A stretch of 64,000 nucleotides of DNA from Rhizomucor pusillus (taxonomy: Eukaryota; Mucoromycota; Mucoromycetes; Mucorales; Lichtheimiaceae): assembly GCA_900175165.2 (NCBI GenBank), contig FWWN02000624.1:109939-173938 (forward strand). Direction: 5' to 3'. The notes beneath the pieces are model-generated. The model was not told the origin of the DNA and did no database searches. It was given only the letters and a program-made list of their open reading frames with translations. Positions 25,719 to 39,600 of the stretch are shown here, piece by piece. Position numbers and translations under genes: made by a program. Each line of letters starts with the position of its first letter. Positions within the stretch are counted from its first letter, which is position 1.

Positions 25719-26522
25719 ATGGTCAGGTAAGCTTATAGCATTACGGTCCAATGTGATTATTCAATGTTGACAGCTCCATAGTTTTCAGTGTGACAACTGT
25801 GGAGACGTTGTAAAGAAGCCAAAGGCTGCGCAGCACCGAGGACGCTGCCGCTCGACTTTGACCTGCATCGATTGCTCTACAACCTTCCAGGGCAACGATT
25901 TTCAATCGCACAATACCTGCATCAGCGAAGCAGAAAAGTACCAAAAATCACTATATAAGAAAAAGGTAGGACCAAAGTATTTCAACTGAAGAGGAAACTT
26001 CTAATCATATGGTTATTTTTTACTCAGGGTGGTAACAAGAACAACAATAACAATAACAAGAAGAATGGAAACGCAAACTCGCAACAGCCTGAAAAGAAAC
26101 AGCAGGAGGCACCCAAGCCCAACGATACTGATAAGAAGAAAGATACTTCTGAACCTTCAAAGAAGCCCGATACCAAAAAGCCAATCTCTCTCGTGGATCA
26201 GTTGAAGCAACAGCAAAATGGAAAGCGAAAGAGTAGTGACGAGGACTCAAAGCCAGAGGAGGAGAGTCCTAAGAAGAAAGCAAAATGGGAGGATATGAAA
26301 CTTCCTGCCGATCAAAACAAGCAGGTTGAGTTTGCTTTGAAGGAGGCAGTAAAGCAGAGCAAGGAGCCATTAACTCTGAAGGCTGCCCGCAAGAAGTTTA
26401 TTAAGCTCATCCAATCCCATCCCGATGCTCAAGAAAAGAGCAAGGATAAGCTGAAGGAGAAGTTTGATGAAAATTTGGTACTGAGGATAGAAGGAGACAA
26501 TATCATTGTAAAGACTGCATAA
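25719..26522 (+). CDS. LYAR-type nucleolar C2HC zinc-finger protein
   Basis: Three exons (25719-25726, 25782-25965, 26028-26522) give 228 residues. The first exon holds only eight coding bases (ATG GTC AG), and the join gives MVSFQCDNCGDVVKKPK, then HRGRCRSTLTCIDC and FQSHNTCISE. That is the paired Cys/His pattern of the LYAR zinc finger. The middle is Lys/Asn/Gln-rich with a basic stretch (GKRKSSDEDS). The C-terminal end (KAARKKFIKLIQSHPD; LVLRIEGDNIIVKTA) matches the conserved C-terminal domain of LYAR proteins. Members act in nucleolar pre-rRNA processing and growth control. The small first exon is easily missed. Confidence 0.9.
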
Positions 26523-26956
26523 CAATAGTTACTTGTAATATATTTTCAACATCAAGGTTTGAGCATTTTCGAATCGCTAGGAATCATCTCTTAATTGGAG
26601 CTGGTGTTTCTTTACGGATTCTGGAGATGTTACTAGAATGCACGGCAGATCTATAGATCTTTGCTTGGCTATTCCCCTCCATCGGTCTCATTTCTAAAAT
26701 CATTGGTGATAATACAGCCTTGTGATGAAAGTGCAATGACAATATAAGGTGGTATAGAGCGTTTGTCGTTAAATAGCAGACAGTAGACAAGTGGAGATTG
26801 CGATCTTCAATCAAGATGCCATCAATGCATTTGAGTTCTTCGAGGCAAAATATAATTCAATTCCTGGTTCCTCATGAAATGATTATTATCTTTATAGCAA
26901 GAAGAAACGTGATGACTGTAAATGTACACGGGTGTGGAATGGATAATGCAGGATGA
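26523..26956. other. Convergent intergenic gap
   Basis: The 434 nt between the LYAR-like stop and the Sof1 stop contain 3' UTR-like sequence only. The minus-strand frame at 26584-26814 has no protein-like features. Confidence 0.4.
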
Positions 26957-28639
26957 TTATTTTGCAACGCCAATGATGGCTTTCTTTCTCTCTGGAACTC
27001 GTTCCTTTTCTGCAAGTTTCTTGTCGTGCTTTCGCCGATTTTCCTCCTTCTTTTTGCGGGCTGAAAGCATTTCTTTCTTGAGTTTATCCGCTCTCTTGAT
27101 ATCTTTAGGTGTACGGCGATGACGATCAATGCGTCGAATTTCATCCATATGCTTGAACCGTTCTTTAAGCGATGCAGCATACTCCAGATGGGCTCTTTCT
27201 CTATTGTCCTTGACTCCAAGTTTCTCGGACGCATGTGCCTTCCATAAACGGACATTGCCATCATCTGAACCAGATAGAACAAATTTGCTATCCATGCTGA
27301 ACTGTACAGAGAAAATTCTATACGCATACCAGCGTTAACAGACGTTCATCCAAATATAGAGACCGTCAGAAATTACCTTTGCATACGCTTGGTGTGATAA
27401 ACATCTTTGCTGTGGCCGCTCCATGCATTGTAAACTCGAAGAGTACGATCGTATGAACCTGTCACGATTTCTTGACCAGTTGGGGAATAATCCACATCCA
27501 TACTGTTCGAAACATTTTAGTCTCTGATTTTCAAGACATCTCTCATGTCTTCACAACTTACATTGCAGATACATGGTCCTTGAGGACGTTGCGAGCACTG
27601 GTCATTTTACGCATATCGAATATATAAGCATTGTGATCTTCACTTCCCTGTAAAAACGAAAGCAATTGAATATTTGGCCTCATACTTATCCCCTTGAGCC
27701 ACTTACTGCTACAAATGTAAACGCTTCAATAGGATTCCAGGCTAAGGCATTAGCTTTCAACTAGGGTGTAAAAATATACGAGTCAGTCTTCCCGCGTAAA
27801 AATAGTATCCAGCATCAGATTGAACGTACTGTCATGACGAGTTTGGACAATGGCTTGTTCGTTCGGATATCATACAAAGTAATAGTACGATCCGAACCGC
27901 AGCTTGCTAGGATATTTTTTTCCACATAATTGAATTTAACTGATTGATATGAATCTGAGCCCCATTCGAACATTTGTATAGGTTCTGATCGTTCTTCGTC
28001 CCATATATCTATCGAGTTGCCAGATGTCGCGAAAATAGCATCACTTCTATGGTGTGATAAGCCCGTAAATCCAAATTTGCCGTAATATGTCTGCACTGGC
28101 TCACTGGATCCATGGGCGTCCCAGATTCGTACAGTCTTATCGGTGGAGCACGATAGAAATCTCGAATGACCTCGGCCGGCACATACGCCTTGTACGATGC
28201 CTCTGTGTGCCTGCGCTCTCCAGACCGTCTCCTGCTCTGAAATATGCCATACACGTATTTCTAGACGAGCTTTGTTAGCTCACAATCTTTTGTACACTTG
28301 TATATAAGCTTTTACCTCCATCACCGCTTCCGGAAATGATCGAGTTTAGAAGATTCGGGTGCTTAGTTAAACAATATACACCGTCAATATGTCCACTCAA
28401 TGCTGCCAAGAAAGGCTTGGCAAATAGCCGTTCAAGCTTGACCGAATTCAAAGCTCTCACATACTCTCGACCTTGTTCAAACGGGTGGATCGTAGGATCA
28501 AGGTTGCGCTGGACTTTGTGGATATCATTTGATCGTTCACGAACGTAGTCGCTCGAAGATCTCGAAAGAGCTTTAACTTTCTAATATCATTTTCACATCA
28601 GCAATTTGCCAATAAACATATCTTTGGGTGACCTACCAT
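26957..28639 (-). CDS. SOF1: Sof1/DCAF13, U3 snoRNP WD40 protein
   Basis: Translation starts at ATG 28637-28639, which is immediately followed by a GT donor; the next exon continues KVKALSRSSSDYVRERS, so the first coding exon contains only the start codon. The WD40 repeats include EYVRALNSVKLERLFAKPFL, SGSGDGEIRVWH, STDKTVRIWDAHG, DIWDEERSEPI, DHVSAM and DVDYSPTGQEIVTGSYDRT. The Sof1 C-terminal domain begins HTKRMQR and SGSDDGNVRLWKAHASEKLG and ends in a basic helix (RADKLKKEMLSARKKKEENR). Sof1 joins the U3 snoRNP-containing small-subunit processome and is needed for 18S rRNA maturation. About eight exons with introns of 50-80 nt. Confidence 0.95.
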
Positions 28640-29153
28640 TTAGTAAGAAACTTCTACAGGAACAGTTTTTACGCTGCAGAGCAGAGAGGATTGAGCAATT
28701 GACCAAATGTGGACTCAGTCTCGAAATGAGTTGATCTGTGGCTTGATGAATTCCATTTGTGGAAATGGCAGCGCTTGAATGCATCATTCTCTTCGGCTGT
28801 TGTTAACAGCAGCGAAGTACTTTAACATATTATGAAACTAACTTTCTGCTAATACGTCCTATAACATTGCTCATAATAAGACTTTCAGAAATGGTTTAGA
28901 ATTCAAGTAAATGACTTAGCAGTCTGCAAAAGAAGTTTCTATTATTATCATCAGTCTATTTCTTTCAACTTATCCAACTTCGATTCTAGTCCTGTGCATA
29001 CTTTGTTTACTGGCGATCTGAATAGCATTGAAAAAAATGCAGTACTCCAAATCTAAATACGTAGGTGCCTTGGAAGCATAGGGGATGGACAACGTGTTGC
29101 TATCAAATGAACTTACGACAGGCGATTCTCCGCTTTCGCTTTGCATACCAAAG
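28640..29153. promoter_or_regulatory. Divergent intergenic region between SOF1 and PLP2
   Basis: Two genes start head-to-head 514 nt apart, so this stretch should carry both promoters and the 5' UTR of SOF1, which must end at the donor that follows its start codon. No specific element was recognised. Confidence 0.4.
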
Positions 29154-30135
29154 ATGGACGATCCTAACGCTGATACAGAATGGTATTGCAATATTCAATC
29201 GAATTGTTTTCGGCGCAGTGAGTTTGACGTTTTCGTAGGAATGACATTCTTCGAGCACGAGGAATCTTGCCTCCCAAGAATGAAAAAACTGCAGAAGAGA
29301 TCGAGGACATGTATGTGGAAGCTTTGCAAGCGCGCAGACGAGAAGAAGAAAGTCTAGATAACAAGACCTTGGACGAATTGGACGAGCTTGAAGACGATCT
29401 CGAAGACGACCGTATTTTGATGGAATATAGGTTTGATTAGCATTATTCTACAAATGAGGAAATTGTTGTTAAAGAAATGGCATCGCAGGAAGAAGCGATT
29501 ACAAGAGATGCAGGAAGCAGCAGAGAAAAACAAATACGGAGAAGTAACGCAGATATCCAAACCTGATTTTGTCCGAGAAGTAACGGAAGCCAGTAAATCT
29601 TGCTGGGTGGTCGTGCACCTTTTCAAAGACGAGTGAGTCTCTTACAACGGCACGCTAGCATACCTATTTTGGCATGCTCATAGAAATATCTTTTTCCACC
29701 ATAGCATCCCAGCATGTAAACTCATGAACCAGCATCTTTCAGTGTTAGCAAGAGAGTTCAAGGCCACAAAGTTTCTAAAAATAATCAGCGATCAATGTAT
29801 ACCTAATTATCCTGATCGTAACGTTCCCACCTTGCTGGTATACGGAGACGGTGATATAAAGGCGAATATTGTCGGTGCGATTGCGTTTGGAGGAATGGCC
29901 ATGACAGTGTCGAGTAAGTTGCATCGCAGAGAGTTGTGATCGATAGGACTTACCGGTTTAAAACTTGGAACTAGGCATTAGAGCGCAACTAGCAGCTGTT
30001 GGCGCGTTACCACCAGAGGATCAGGAAGAAAAGAGTAATGCTAAAAGCAAGAAGAGTATATACAGATCGGCTGCCACTGCTGCTCTGAGTAGCGATGAGG
30101 ATGAAAGCGAGGAAGAAGATAGAGGTTATTACTAG
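29154..30135 (+). CDS. PLP2: Phosducin-like protein (PhLP2/3-type)
   Basis: Five exons (29154-29182, 29239-29430, 29489-29632, 29705-29913, 29975-30135) give 244 residues in phase. The protein starts [20 protein letters not shown] and then [19 protein letters not shown], the standard beginning of the PhLP2/PhLP3 group. The thioredoxin-like domain follows with [36 protein letters not shown] and [19 protein letters not shown]. The end is acidic ([15 protein letters not shown]). These proteins are cofactors of the cytosolic chaperonin CCT and assist actin and tubulin folding. The third exon boundary (after cgcag) was chosen because it restores YRKKRLQEM. Confidence 0.92.
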
Positions 30136-30680
30136 TTAGGACATTATCATGTTATTATTAAAAAAATAGCATTGAGCGCATAGATGGATGAAAGTAAAAC
30201 ATGTCATATTGATTCCCCGGAAGCAAGAATGCAACAGGGCAGTAAGAACCGAATATCTCATATTCGTCATTTATATTACAATTCAAATCTAGGGCTGCTT
30301 TCTGCAACTCAAAGATGAAATTGATGAGATTGGAAGCATGAAATGCTTTCTGTCCAATACATGCGTGACAAAGGATGATAAAAAATTGATAAATGTTGGA
30401 AAGCTCTTACCGATATCATTGTAGCGAGATATATGAAAAGCCCTCTAGGATAGCGCTTTTAGAGAAGTTTAAGCGGTTATGTTCCGTGCTAGTAGTCATA
30501 GTATAAAAGACTTTGCGATATGGTAAAAGCGATGCAAAAGGCCGGGCCGGCTTGAGCTCAGTTGTTAACGATAGACATTTTTCTGTGAGCAATTTTGGGG
30601 AATCAAATCAGCGATTTTGGGTGAACAGACAAATCCGCCAGTCCTTCCTGCATTGAAAAAGGGTCAACCCAGCGTGGTTC
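30136..30680. other. Intergenic region upstream of SMG1
   Basis: The 545 nt hold no coding sequence I can recognise. They presumably comprise the PLP2 3' UTR and the SMG1 promoter. Confidence 0.4.
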
Positions 30681-33600
30681 ATGTCAAATCACGGAACAAT
30701 ACGTTCCCCGAAGGATTATCCAAATTCACACCGTAATCCACACTCTTCAAGAAGCAGCACGCGCGAACATGTACAAGGAAGCTATTCACAATCACGCCAA
30801 CAAGCAGACACCCAGAATCGCTCCGGATACAGGAACTTCAGATATCCTCAAGGGACAAATGTGGATCCTCGATACATGACGCTATTGAAGAACATTTTTC
30901 TGGAAGGTGAATCGGTAGATCGACGAGCAGAAAATGCAAAGCAAATAGTCAGCGAGCTTTCGTCAGCGCGGCAGCACGTAGACACTGTACAGTCGCGACA
31001 AGAATGCTTCCAAATACTCGAAATTTGTCTTTTTCACCGTGCAGAACTCCGTACTATTTTTACAAATAAGCGCCCGGATTGCCCTCTCAAGCTTGCAGTC
31101 TCGCAACTTATCTTATATCTCGGTTGCTGCACCGGGAGATTGGACATGATTATTGGATGGCAATTCGAACAACTTCAGAGGTGGCCAGACAAAGCACCCC
31201 GTTCAAAAGAATACAAGATTTCGCTACTCAAATTGCTGGGAAAGGTTAGCATTTCGCGGTGAACTCTAAGGAGAATAAGAGCTAAAAATCCATAGGTGAT
31301 TGAGGAAGCGGTTAAAGATACCAATCTGAAACGGTTTTTACAAGATCTTTCACCCAATATCATTAATGGCATGGTCATATTTCTGGATTCTATGGACAGC
31401 GCGGATTATCTCGTTGAAGTTGTCCGCCTGTTCAATCTGCTCGCTAAGCACTGCACGGCAGCATTTTCTGCTAGATTTCAGGTATAAAGAAAGAAAAGAA
31501 AATTCAGTAATGTTCACATCGCATATATTTACGAATTATATACTAGGATATCATTGATCTGCTCGTTGGCTGGCATGTTGAGACGGGGATAAACAGTGAG
31601 TTGAAAGTTAGGCTATTATAGATCTTTGCTTTGTGACTTATCCTGCTACTAGTTTCTTACGATCAATATCGGTTCTATTGGAACACGCGGTTACCATTGG
31701 CTTTCGAGCTTCTACATCATTTTCTGAATGATATGTGTGAAATTATTGACGCAATTGCAAATGGAGCACCAAAATCCAAATGGCGAGTCTGTGAAAACCT
31801 TTTCAGGTAAGAATATTACTGCGAAATACCACGGCGCGATAACATATTGAGATCATGTAATTTGCAGCTGCTACCATGCAATTATTCGTGCTGTTATACC
31901 CTTGATTGAAGAACCGGAAGCTCAAATAGATAAACAAGCTGTAAACCCACTATTTGATCGACTGCGACCTGCCACATTGGAAATTCTGCAAAAGATCAAG
32001 CTGAACAATTCTGATACCAATTGGTTACGAAAAGGTAGATGATGGATGTCTATTGCGGTATTGATACGCGCTGCTTACCATCTTTCTCTAGCATCTGATG
32101 TGCTGTTGCTTCTCTTCTCTGTCAGAGTACAAGATGCTGTAAATTTCCAATGGTCCATATATCAGTACATTTGCAGCCAAATATCACCAGATGAAATCGT
32201 GGATATTAGCATTTGCCAAGCAATACTTGTCAAATTTGTAAAGGTAAGATTAGCGCGAACTTATCGCTGACATATTAGCTAAAACTTTCCTTTTATAATA
32301 GCTGGTAGATGCTTGGCAGTCGTGCTTGGATACAAATATTCTTCGAGACCTGCTCAATATCGACTCTTCCCCTTTATACCAAATGCGTGCTGGGTTTCGG
32401 GATAACAAGCGCTTGAATTCCGGTATTCTGGCCTTACTGCGTATGCTACTGCGACTATCTAGGCCGTACGAGGAATTGCAATTAGAAATAACTGGATGTA
32501 TGGAACGACATTTAAATGCAAGTCTGAATATCTTAATACGCGTGTACGGGCAGAATCAAGAAACCAGCCTGCACAGAATCCAACATTTAACGATGAAGAA
32601 TTTGAAAAACGATGAAGAGGAAACCGTTGATGTCACGCCTGTTCAAGCGACTATGGACACTTTATTCTATGCATATATCTTGCTCGATGCAGCAAGCGCG
32701 TGGTCAAATTCGCAGTTTAGACATCTTTTGCTGGTATGCAGAGTATTGCAGATATCATTGCGCAGCAACTGCGGCGATCTGTTCAGTTCGACGTTTGAAC
32801 TTCTTGCAGACTACTGTGAAATGTGAGCATCGAAAACGAACGAATTAACATCTACATTGGGGATAGCTTACAGTCTCGTTCCTTCTAGTCCTCCATGTTG
32901 TCTGGATCGCACAGACTCCCTATTTATTGTAGCAGAGCTAATTCAGGATATCTTTGACAAATGGTTGTATATGAAAGTGCAAACGCGTCAAAGAGTATGT
33001 ATCCTGCTGGATAAATTGGAGAGCACTGCAGCAAGCATGCAAAATAGAGAGCAATATGCGGTATCACTCATAAAATCGATGACTCTCGCCTGTTTAAAGG
33101 CAACCGGTATGTGCTAAATTCTATTAAAGCCACCAAAGTTGCTTTCTGACTATCATCAAAAGGTCTTGAAAGATTTGAAAGGCTGAAAAAGGATATGGTG
33201 AATATCATTCTGAATTACTGCAGGGACTTTGGATCAGCCTCCATTGTATCGGATGTTCTACCTTACGTATGGCAATGGTGAGATGTTTGGCCGTTGATGG
33301 CATTTACCTGATTGGCTACTAATAATGGAGTAGCATGGATGATCCTCGTGATGATCGTCGTCATTTAGGGTTGAAATTGCTATCTGGTCTCAATCCTTTT
33401 GTTATGGCAGACAGTTTTGTCAGCTTTGATGACCTAAAGGATGATTCGATGCAGGTATGGTTTCATATCAATCGAGGAAGATACTCTTTCAATCTCATCC
33501 TATGTTAGGCTATTCTGATGGCTACAGCAAACACTGGTTCCTTTCGCCCGCCGCACTTCGAGATTGTAATGAAGAATCTAGGGCTAGCAAGCCTGTTATT

Positions 33601-36600
33601 AAGCGCGAATAATGCAAAGCTTGATCGCACAGACACAGGATCGGCATTTGCATCTATAAAGAAACTTTTCTATCGTTGCAATTCACTAAGCCTGATGCAA
33701 AGTATCCCTGCATATGCAGATAAGAAAAGAGGTATGTATATATTAGTAACTTCCAGCTGCCAAAATACTAATCAAAGTAATTTAAGCGCTGGAGGAAGAC
33801 GCCATCAAAACAATGATCGATAATTCGGCGTCGTTTTTTACATATTGGGCAATGTGGGAATCAGCTCGATATTGTATACTATCAAGATTGCGTACACCGT
33901 TCGGCGGACCACAACAGGTAAACCAAGCAGCAAGCTTCCAGTTCCAAAAACTAAAATCAGTCTAGACATTGGCCGCGTTCGAGCGACACCTAACAGCCTC
34001 GATATCGTCTCCAGACAAGATCTCATCACAGTAAGTTAAATATATTTACATGCAATGAGAAAAAAAAAGCACTCAAGAAAATTCGACAAGGACTGAAAAA
34101 CTTTTAATGTTACTGGATCGCCTTGAACTCCAAATGTACAATGCTTACGAAGGTTGCGCAACGAACGCTATGCCATCAGTTCCACGTTCGAGTCTTGCAT
34201 TTTTCCGCACAAACAAGAAGACATGCAAGGATTACTTTGCAAAAATAAGGCCTATGATTATTCAGTGTGCGAAGCGGCTTGGTGAATACCATTTGCTTAT
34301 ACGAAACACAATGGAGGTGAGTATAAAACAGAACATATTTCTAGATAGCCAAAGTACTAACCGACTTGGTCCAGTATTTGAAAGAAACCGAATCTGGCAT
34401 CCATGAGGAAATGGACGTCAAAGCATGGCTTTCCAATACACAAACTTACATCCGAGATCTAGGTTGGTGCTGTTGTAATAGATTCATTGGAGTTTATGTC
34501 TAATTTAAGAAACAGTGGAGGTTGCGATCATGCTCAAAGAGAGTGACTTGATCTACGGTGTCCAGGCCTGGTATAAGCGTGTCCTTCGTCGCATCGGCCA
34601 TGTTATTCCATCTTTTCATGAAGAATATGTTTTCTTGGCTATGCTCGGTCCATTTGACAGAGATAGCGGTATCGTCACAGCGCAATCTTCCACGCCCTCG
34701 TGGTTTAGCATCAGTGCAATGTTCGCTTCGGTAAATTGTCAGAGTTTCGATGTTGCAAAGAGGGAAAAGGCTCTAATAAGATATTTTTGGTAGGGTCACT
34801 ACGAAGAGGCGATAAAAGCACTGCGGAAACTGCATGACGTATTATCCCATGATGAATATGGAATTATTTATATGCTTGACAAACAAGTAGGTCAAACGAA
34901 TTAGCGACATCGATTTGCAATGAACTAACATAAAATAGGCCACCGATTATTACTGCAGCCTGGAAGATTACAAGAGCTTGGTTGAAATGAATGATATTTC
35001 AGTTTCAATATTTGGTCAATCTACAGTCAATATCATTACAAAGTTCTACCACTACCCTAGTGATTACAGCCCGACCGATTGGAACATCCTTGAAGAAGAA
35101 TTGGCATCGAAACCAGAGGATATTTCCCGACAACTAAGGCACCTGAATCGTCTAGGCCTCAAATTTGGAAAACGCTACTCCAACGACGCATGGAACCTAC
35201 AATTACCGAAGCAACAGAGTGCTATTATCGATTTGCAACTGCAGCATTGCCAGAAGATGGATCTAACCAAAGTTGCAATGGATTGGGAAGTCAACAGCAC
35301 TTCGGCTCAGGTCCATCTGAATATGCACACAAAAGAGTGGGCCCAATTAATCTGCGCAAGTAAAGATCGGTTGGCAGTTATGCAATTAGCAGCGATGTAT
35401 CTCCACGGAGCAAAAATTGCTCGCAAGCAACGAAACCTTTCTGCTGCTGAGGCCTGGCTTGAATGTGCAAAATCGCTCGGATATCGTTCGCAAGCAGAAT
35501 ATGAATCCATTAAATTGCAGCTTGCAACGACAAATTACACTCAACTCGAGAGCATCGCAAAACTTCGTACCATGCTTGGTGGAATGACCCAAGATAACAA
35601 GATGTTTAGCAGAGGATACCTCCTAGCTGCAAAGTTGATCAAGAATACAAATCCGGCTGATATCAGCAAACTCCAAGATTCTTTGGAGACCAGTATGTGG
35701 CAATCCAAAGATGAAATTCTATCGTCTGTAGATGCTATGATGGAGTCAATGCTGGCAAAAGCAACGCAGGGTCAAATGAATGGAAAAGCTTGGTACGAGC
35801 TTGGGACATATCATTACAAGCGCGCATGGCGTATTCTAGACAACCTCGGGCGCGAAGAAGGCAACGCCACCATCGCAGCTTGGACTCGATCAGAAATTTT
35901 AAGTGTTCTGCAAACGGGCGACTTGAATTTATACAAAGATCTTTGCAAGCTTCTCAAGCAATACATGGGGACCACGTCTTTGGATGTATACCAGGATGCT
36001 GTATTTGTCGAGACTGTACGCCGTACTTTGGCATCCTTTGACGAGGATGTGATCAACAGGATCCTTGAAATTCTGAACACTGCCCATCATACTGTCGTTA
36101 ATCATTTCAGAGCATCAGTGGATGCGTTTTTCCGCTATATGATCCTTAATGAAAAGATGAAAAGGGTACGTAAAGCCAGTATTTCTTTGATTAATTCTAA
36201 CATTGTTCATGCAAAGTCTGCTTCTCCTACGATGACGGTCGCTCTCCGGCTTCTACGAGTACTTGTTAAATACGGTATGCTTACACAGGCAAATTTCACG
36301 GAGCATATCGACACCGTGCCTGTCGAGCCATGGATGCAAATCATACCGCAGTTATTCGCTCGTCTAAACCATGCTCCCGAGTTCGCACAAAAGATCATCG
36401 TTCGTCTTATGGAGAGAATATCCGACAAATATCCACGACATATCATCTACGATGTCATTGTCGGCTCGACTTGCTCAAGGAATGATCGAGATGCCAAGAA
36501 TGCTTTGATTGGAATAGCAAACCGTATGAAAGACTACGATAACCAGCTTTGGATATCTACCCATCGCATGGCTGAAGAGCTGGAAAAAATCACAGTGCTC

Positions 36601-39600
36601 TGGGAAGAACAATGGACATACCAAATAGCGTCCTTAACGTTCAGTGTAATGGAAATGTTCTCGAAGCTTGACAGCGAAGCAATGCGCTTGGAGCAGATAC
36701 ACGGGGAAGATGCTGATCAAATTAACAAGTCTTTTCTTGAGAACTATGATGGGGTCGTCAAGTTTGCAGTTCTTTCACTACAGAAACTTATGGATACAAC
36801 TATACATACGCAGAACAGTATGACGCCGCACGAACAATGGTTTACATCCACATTCGGAAGCCGTATCGAGGAAGCATTCGAGCTTTTGCTGCACCCGCAG
36901 TCGCTGGCAACTTATCGAGAGGGGTGGGAAATGTTTATGAGCATCAACCGTGACCTAGCAATCGAGACCCATAAAATGCGCATCCTCGAATTAAAGAATG
37001 TATCACCGTACCTGGAATCTATGCAAGACACGATTATCGGCGTTCCTGGCATCAACGATAGCCCTCCGATGATCAAGTCCTTCGGAAACAATGTAGTCGT
37101 ACTGCCGACCAAGACAAAACCCAAGAAACTGGATCTTATGGGCACAGATGGCAGGAAACATTCATATCTGTTCAAGGGCTTGGAAGATCTTCATCTGGAT
37201 GAACGAATCATGCAGCTTCTTACGACCGCCAATAGTTTATTGGCAGAAGATAGAGCGACCGCATCCCGAAAACTGAGAAGCCGAACATATGCTGTAATAC
37301 CATTGAGTGACCATTCTGGTATGATCCAATGGATTAATGATGCCACACCACTTTTTGCTCTTTACAAACGCTGGCAACGACGAGAGCAAGCAGCACAAAT
37401 ATTGCTGACGAACGACAAATCTGCACCAGAACCTCCAATATTACGACCTACTGAAATTTTTATGCGAAAGATAGAAGCAGCGCTGAAGGCTGAGGGACGC
37501 CGCGTCACAGCAAACAGGCGACATTGGCCGAGACACATCCTAAAGAATGTCTTCTTGGAACTTCTGAAAGAAACACCCGGTGATCTTTTGGCCAAAGAAA
37601 TCTGGTGTAACAGTGTCGACGCCGTAGACTGGATGAAGAAGAGCACCACGCTAAGTCGCTCCCTTGCAGTCATGTCTATCATTGGATATATCATCGGCCT
37701 CGGCGATCGACACTTGGATAATATGATGGTTGACTTTGCGACCGGTGAAATCATCCACATTGATTACAACGTCTGTTTCGAGAAGGGCCGAAAACTTCGT
37801 GTTCCCGAGCTTGTACCGTATCGGCTGACTCAAAACCTTTTCCATGCCCTCGGTGTCTTTGGAGTAGATGGCGTCTTCAGGACAGCAGCAGAGGAAACTT
37901 TGCGCGTTTTGAGGAAACACAAGGAAGTGCTCATGACACTCCTGGATGCCTTTGTGTATGATCCGCTAGTGCACTGGAATAACGAGGCTGGTGACATGGA
38001 GACACGGCAGATATTAGAGCTGCAAGCGAATTTGGGTCTTATTGCTGCTAGACTCGGTAAGATTGTTTCGGAATATACCAACGTACGATGAAGTCTAAAC
38101 AAAACAAAATCAACAGGCGACCAAAAGAATACATATGAATCGCAAAGACAAACGATTTCTGACTTATTAGACAGTTCCATTCGCTCACTTAAAGAGGTCG
38201 TCGCTAGAAACGCTATGGAGGATGAAGACAGCGACGAAGAGGATATGGAGAACCCAGTGCAAGCAGCGCAACAACAGCTTTCAGCTATAATTGATGAGTG
38301 CCGTCTCTGGCACGGTAAACATATCAACGCGATCAATGCTCTCAACGAGGTAAAAACGATAAATACTTCAGTGCTACTGAAATGGTTTGTTTGACATACT
38401 CATCTGTTAGGGCGGATTGCATGGCAAACTTCAGAGAGATACGACCATGTCTTCAGATTTACTTAACTTTGTATCTCAACAACTGCGTGATGTATCTGGA
38501 AAATTCCCGGCAATGCTTGCTTCGTGGTTACAACAGAAGACCCTTCTCTACCAGGAGTGTATTGCAGATCTCGAGCGATATCGACAACTGATCCGACCAG
38601 TCTCCAGTGCAATACTGTTGCAGAATACATGCAAAATATGGCAAAGATTAGAGCAACTATCAAACAACGGTTATCAAGACGGCGAGGTCCAAGAAATGTG
38701 TCAAACACTCATCGAAAACTTTGTCTCACCGGTGCTACAATCGGTGGAGCACAATGCAACAAACTTTGCACAGCGGATATCACGATCTTTGGCGACAATG
38801 GAGAGTTGTTTGAAACGGCCTTCCTCATCACCAAGCTATGACCAATGCAGGAGTAGCATCGATCTTGCTTCCATTCCGAGATCCAAAATTGATTACTCTC
38901 TTAAACTGCTTGAGAATGCATTTCAGCGATATAATACCGAAGCAAACGGCAATGAATACTTCCGGATACCAGAGAACATTCAAATTTTGGAAACACAGTG
39001 TAATCTCGGTTTGCATGGTCGAGCTCTTGACATGTCTTCTACATTTACGTTGGTGACAAGTCTAGAAGAGCATATCACTACATTCAAAGGTAAGCCGCTC
39101 TGCCGTTCATGAAAAGAAATTGTATTCACGGGAAGTTCTAGTACACTGCGACGATAAAGAAGCATTCGATCTTATATTCGCTTGTGCAAAATCGGCATAC
39201 AGTTTCAACGATGCATTACTTGATAGCTGTAAACTCTTATCTGACTTGATACAACGATCGGAAGCGAGTGGAAAAGCTATTCTCGACTCTCTACTACAAA
39301 CGCTGGAATCTGTTGGAGATGGAGAGATGGTAAAGTATTTTGTTCTGCAATATCTATCTCGGCTGAAAGTAAACTCCTTCATCTTTATCTAGCTTGACGC
39401 TCTCCGAACCAAAAATATTAACCTTGATGTATACTGGACTCAAGTCCAAAGCGCCTTTGCAGCATTTGATTCCCTTTTGAGAGTATGCCATGTAAGGACA
39501 ATGAAACATGTATAATTGTGTATACAATATGTTTAAATATATTTCGAACAGATACGTAACATCCGGGATATGGACGATGTTGCTACCGTATATATCAAGA

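Noticed and set aside
37651..37920. Minus-strand frames inside the SMG1 kinase exon
   Set aside because: Antisense to a strongly conserved kinase domain, so shadows.
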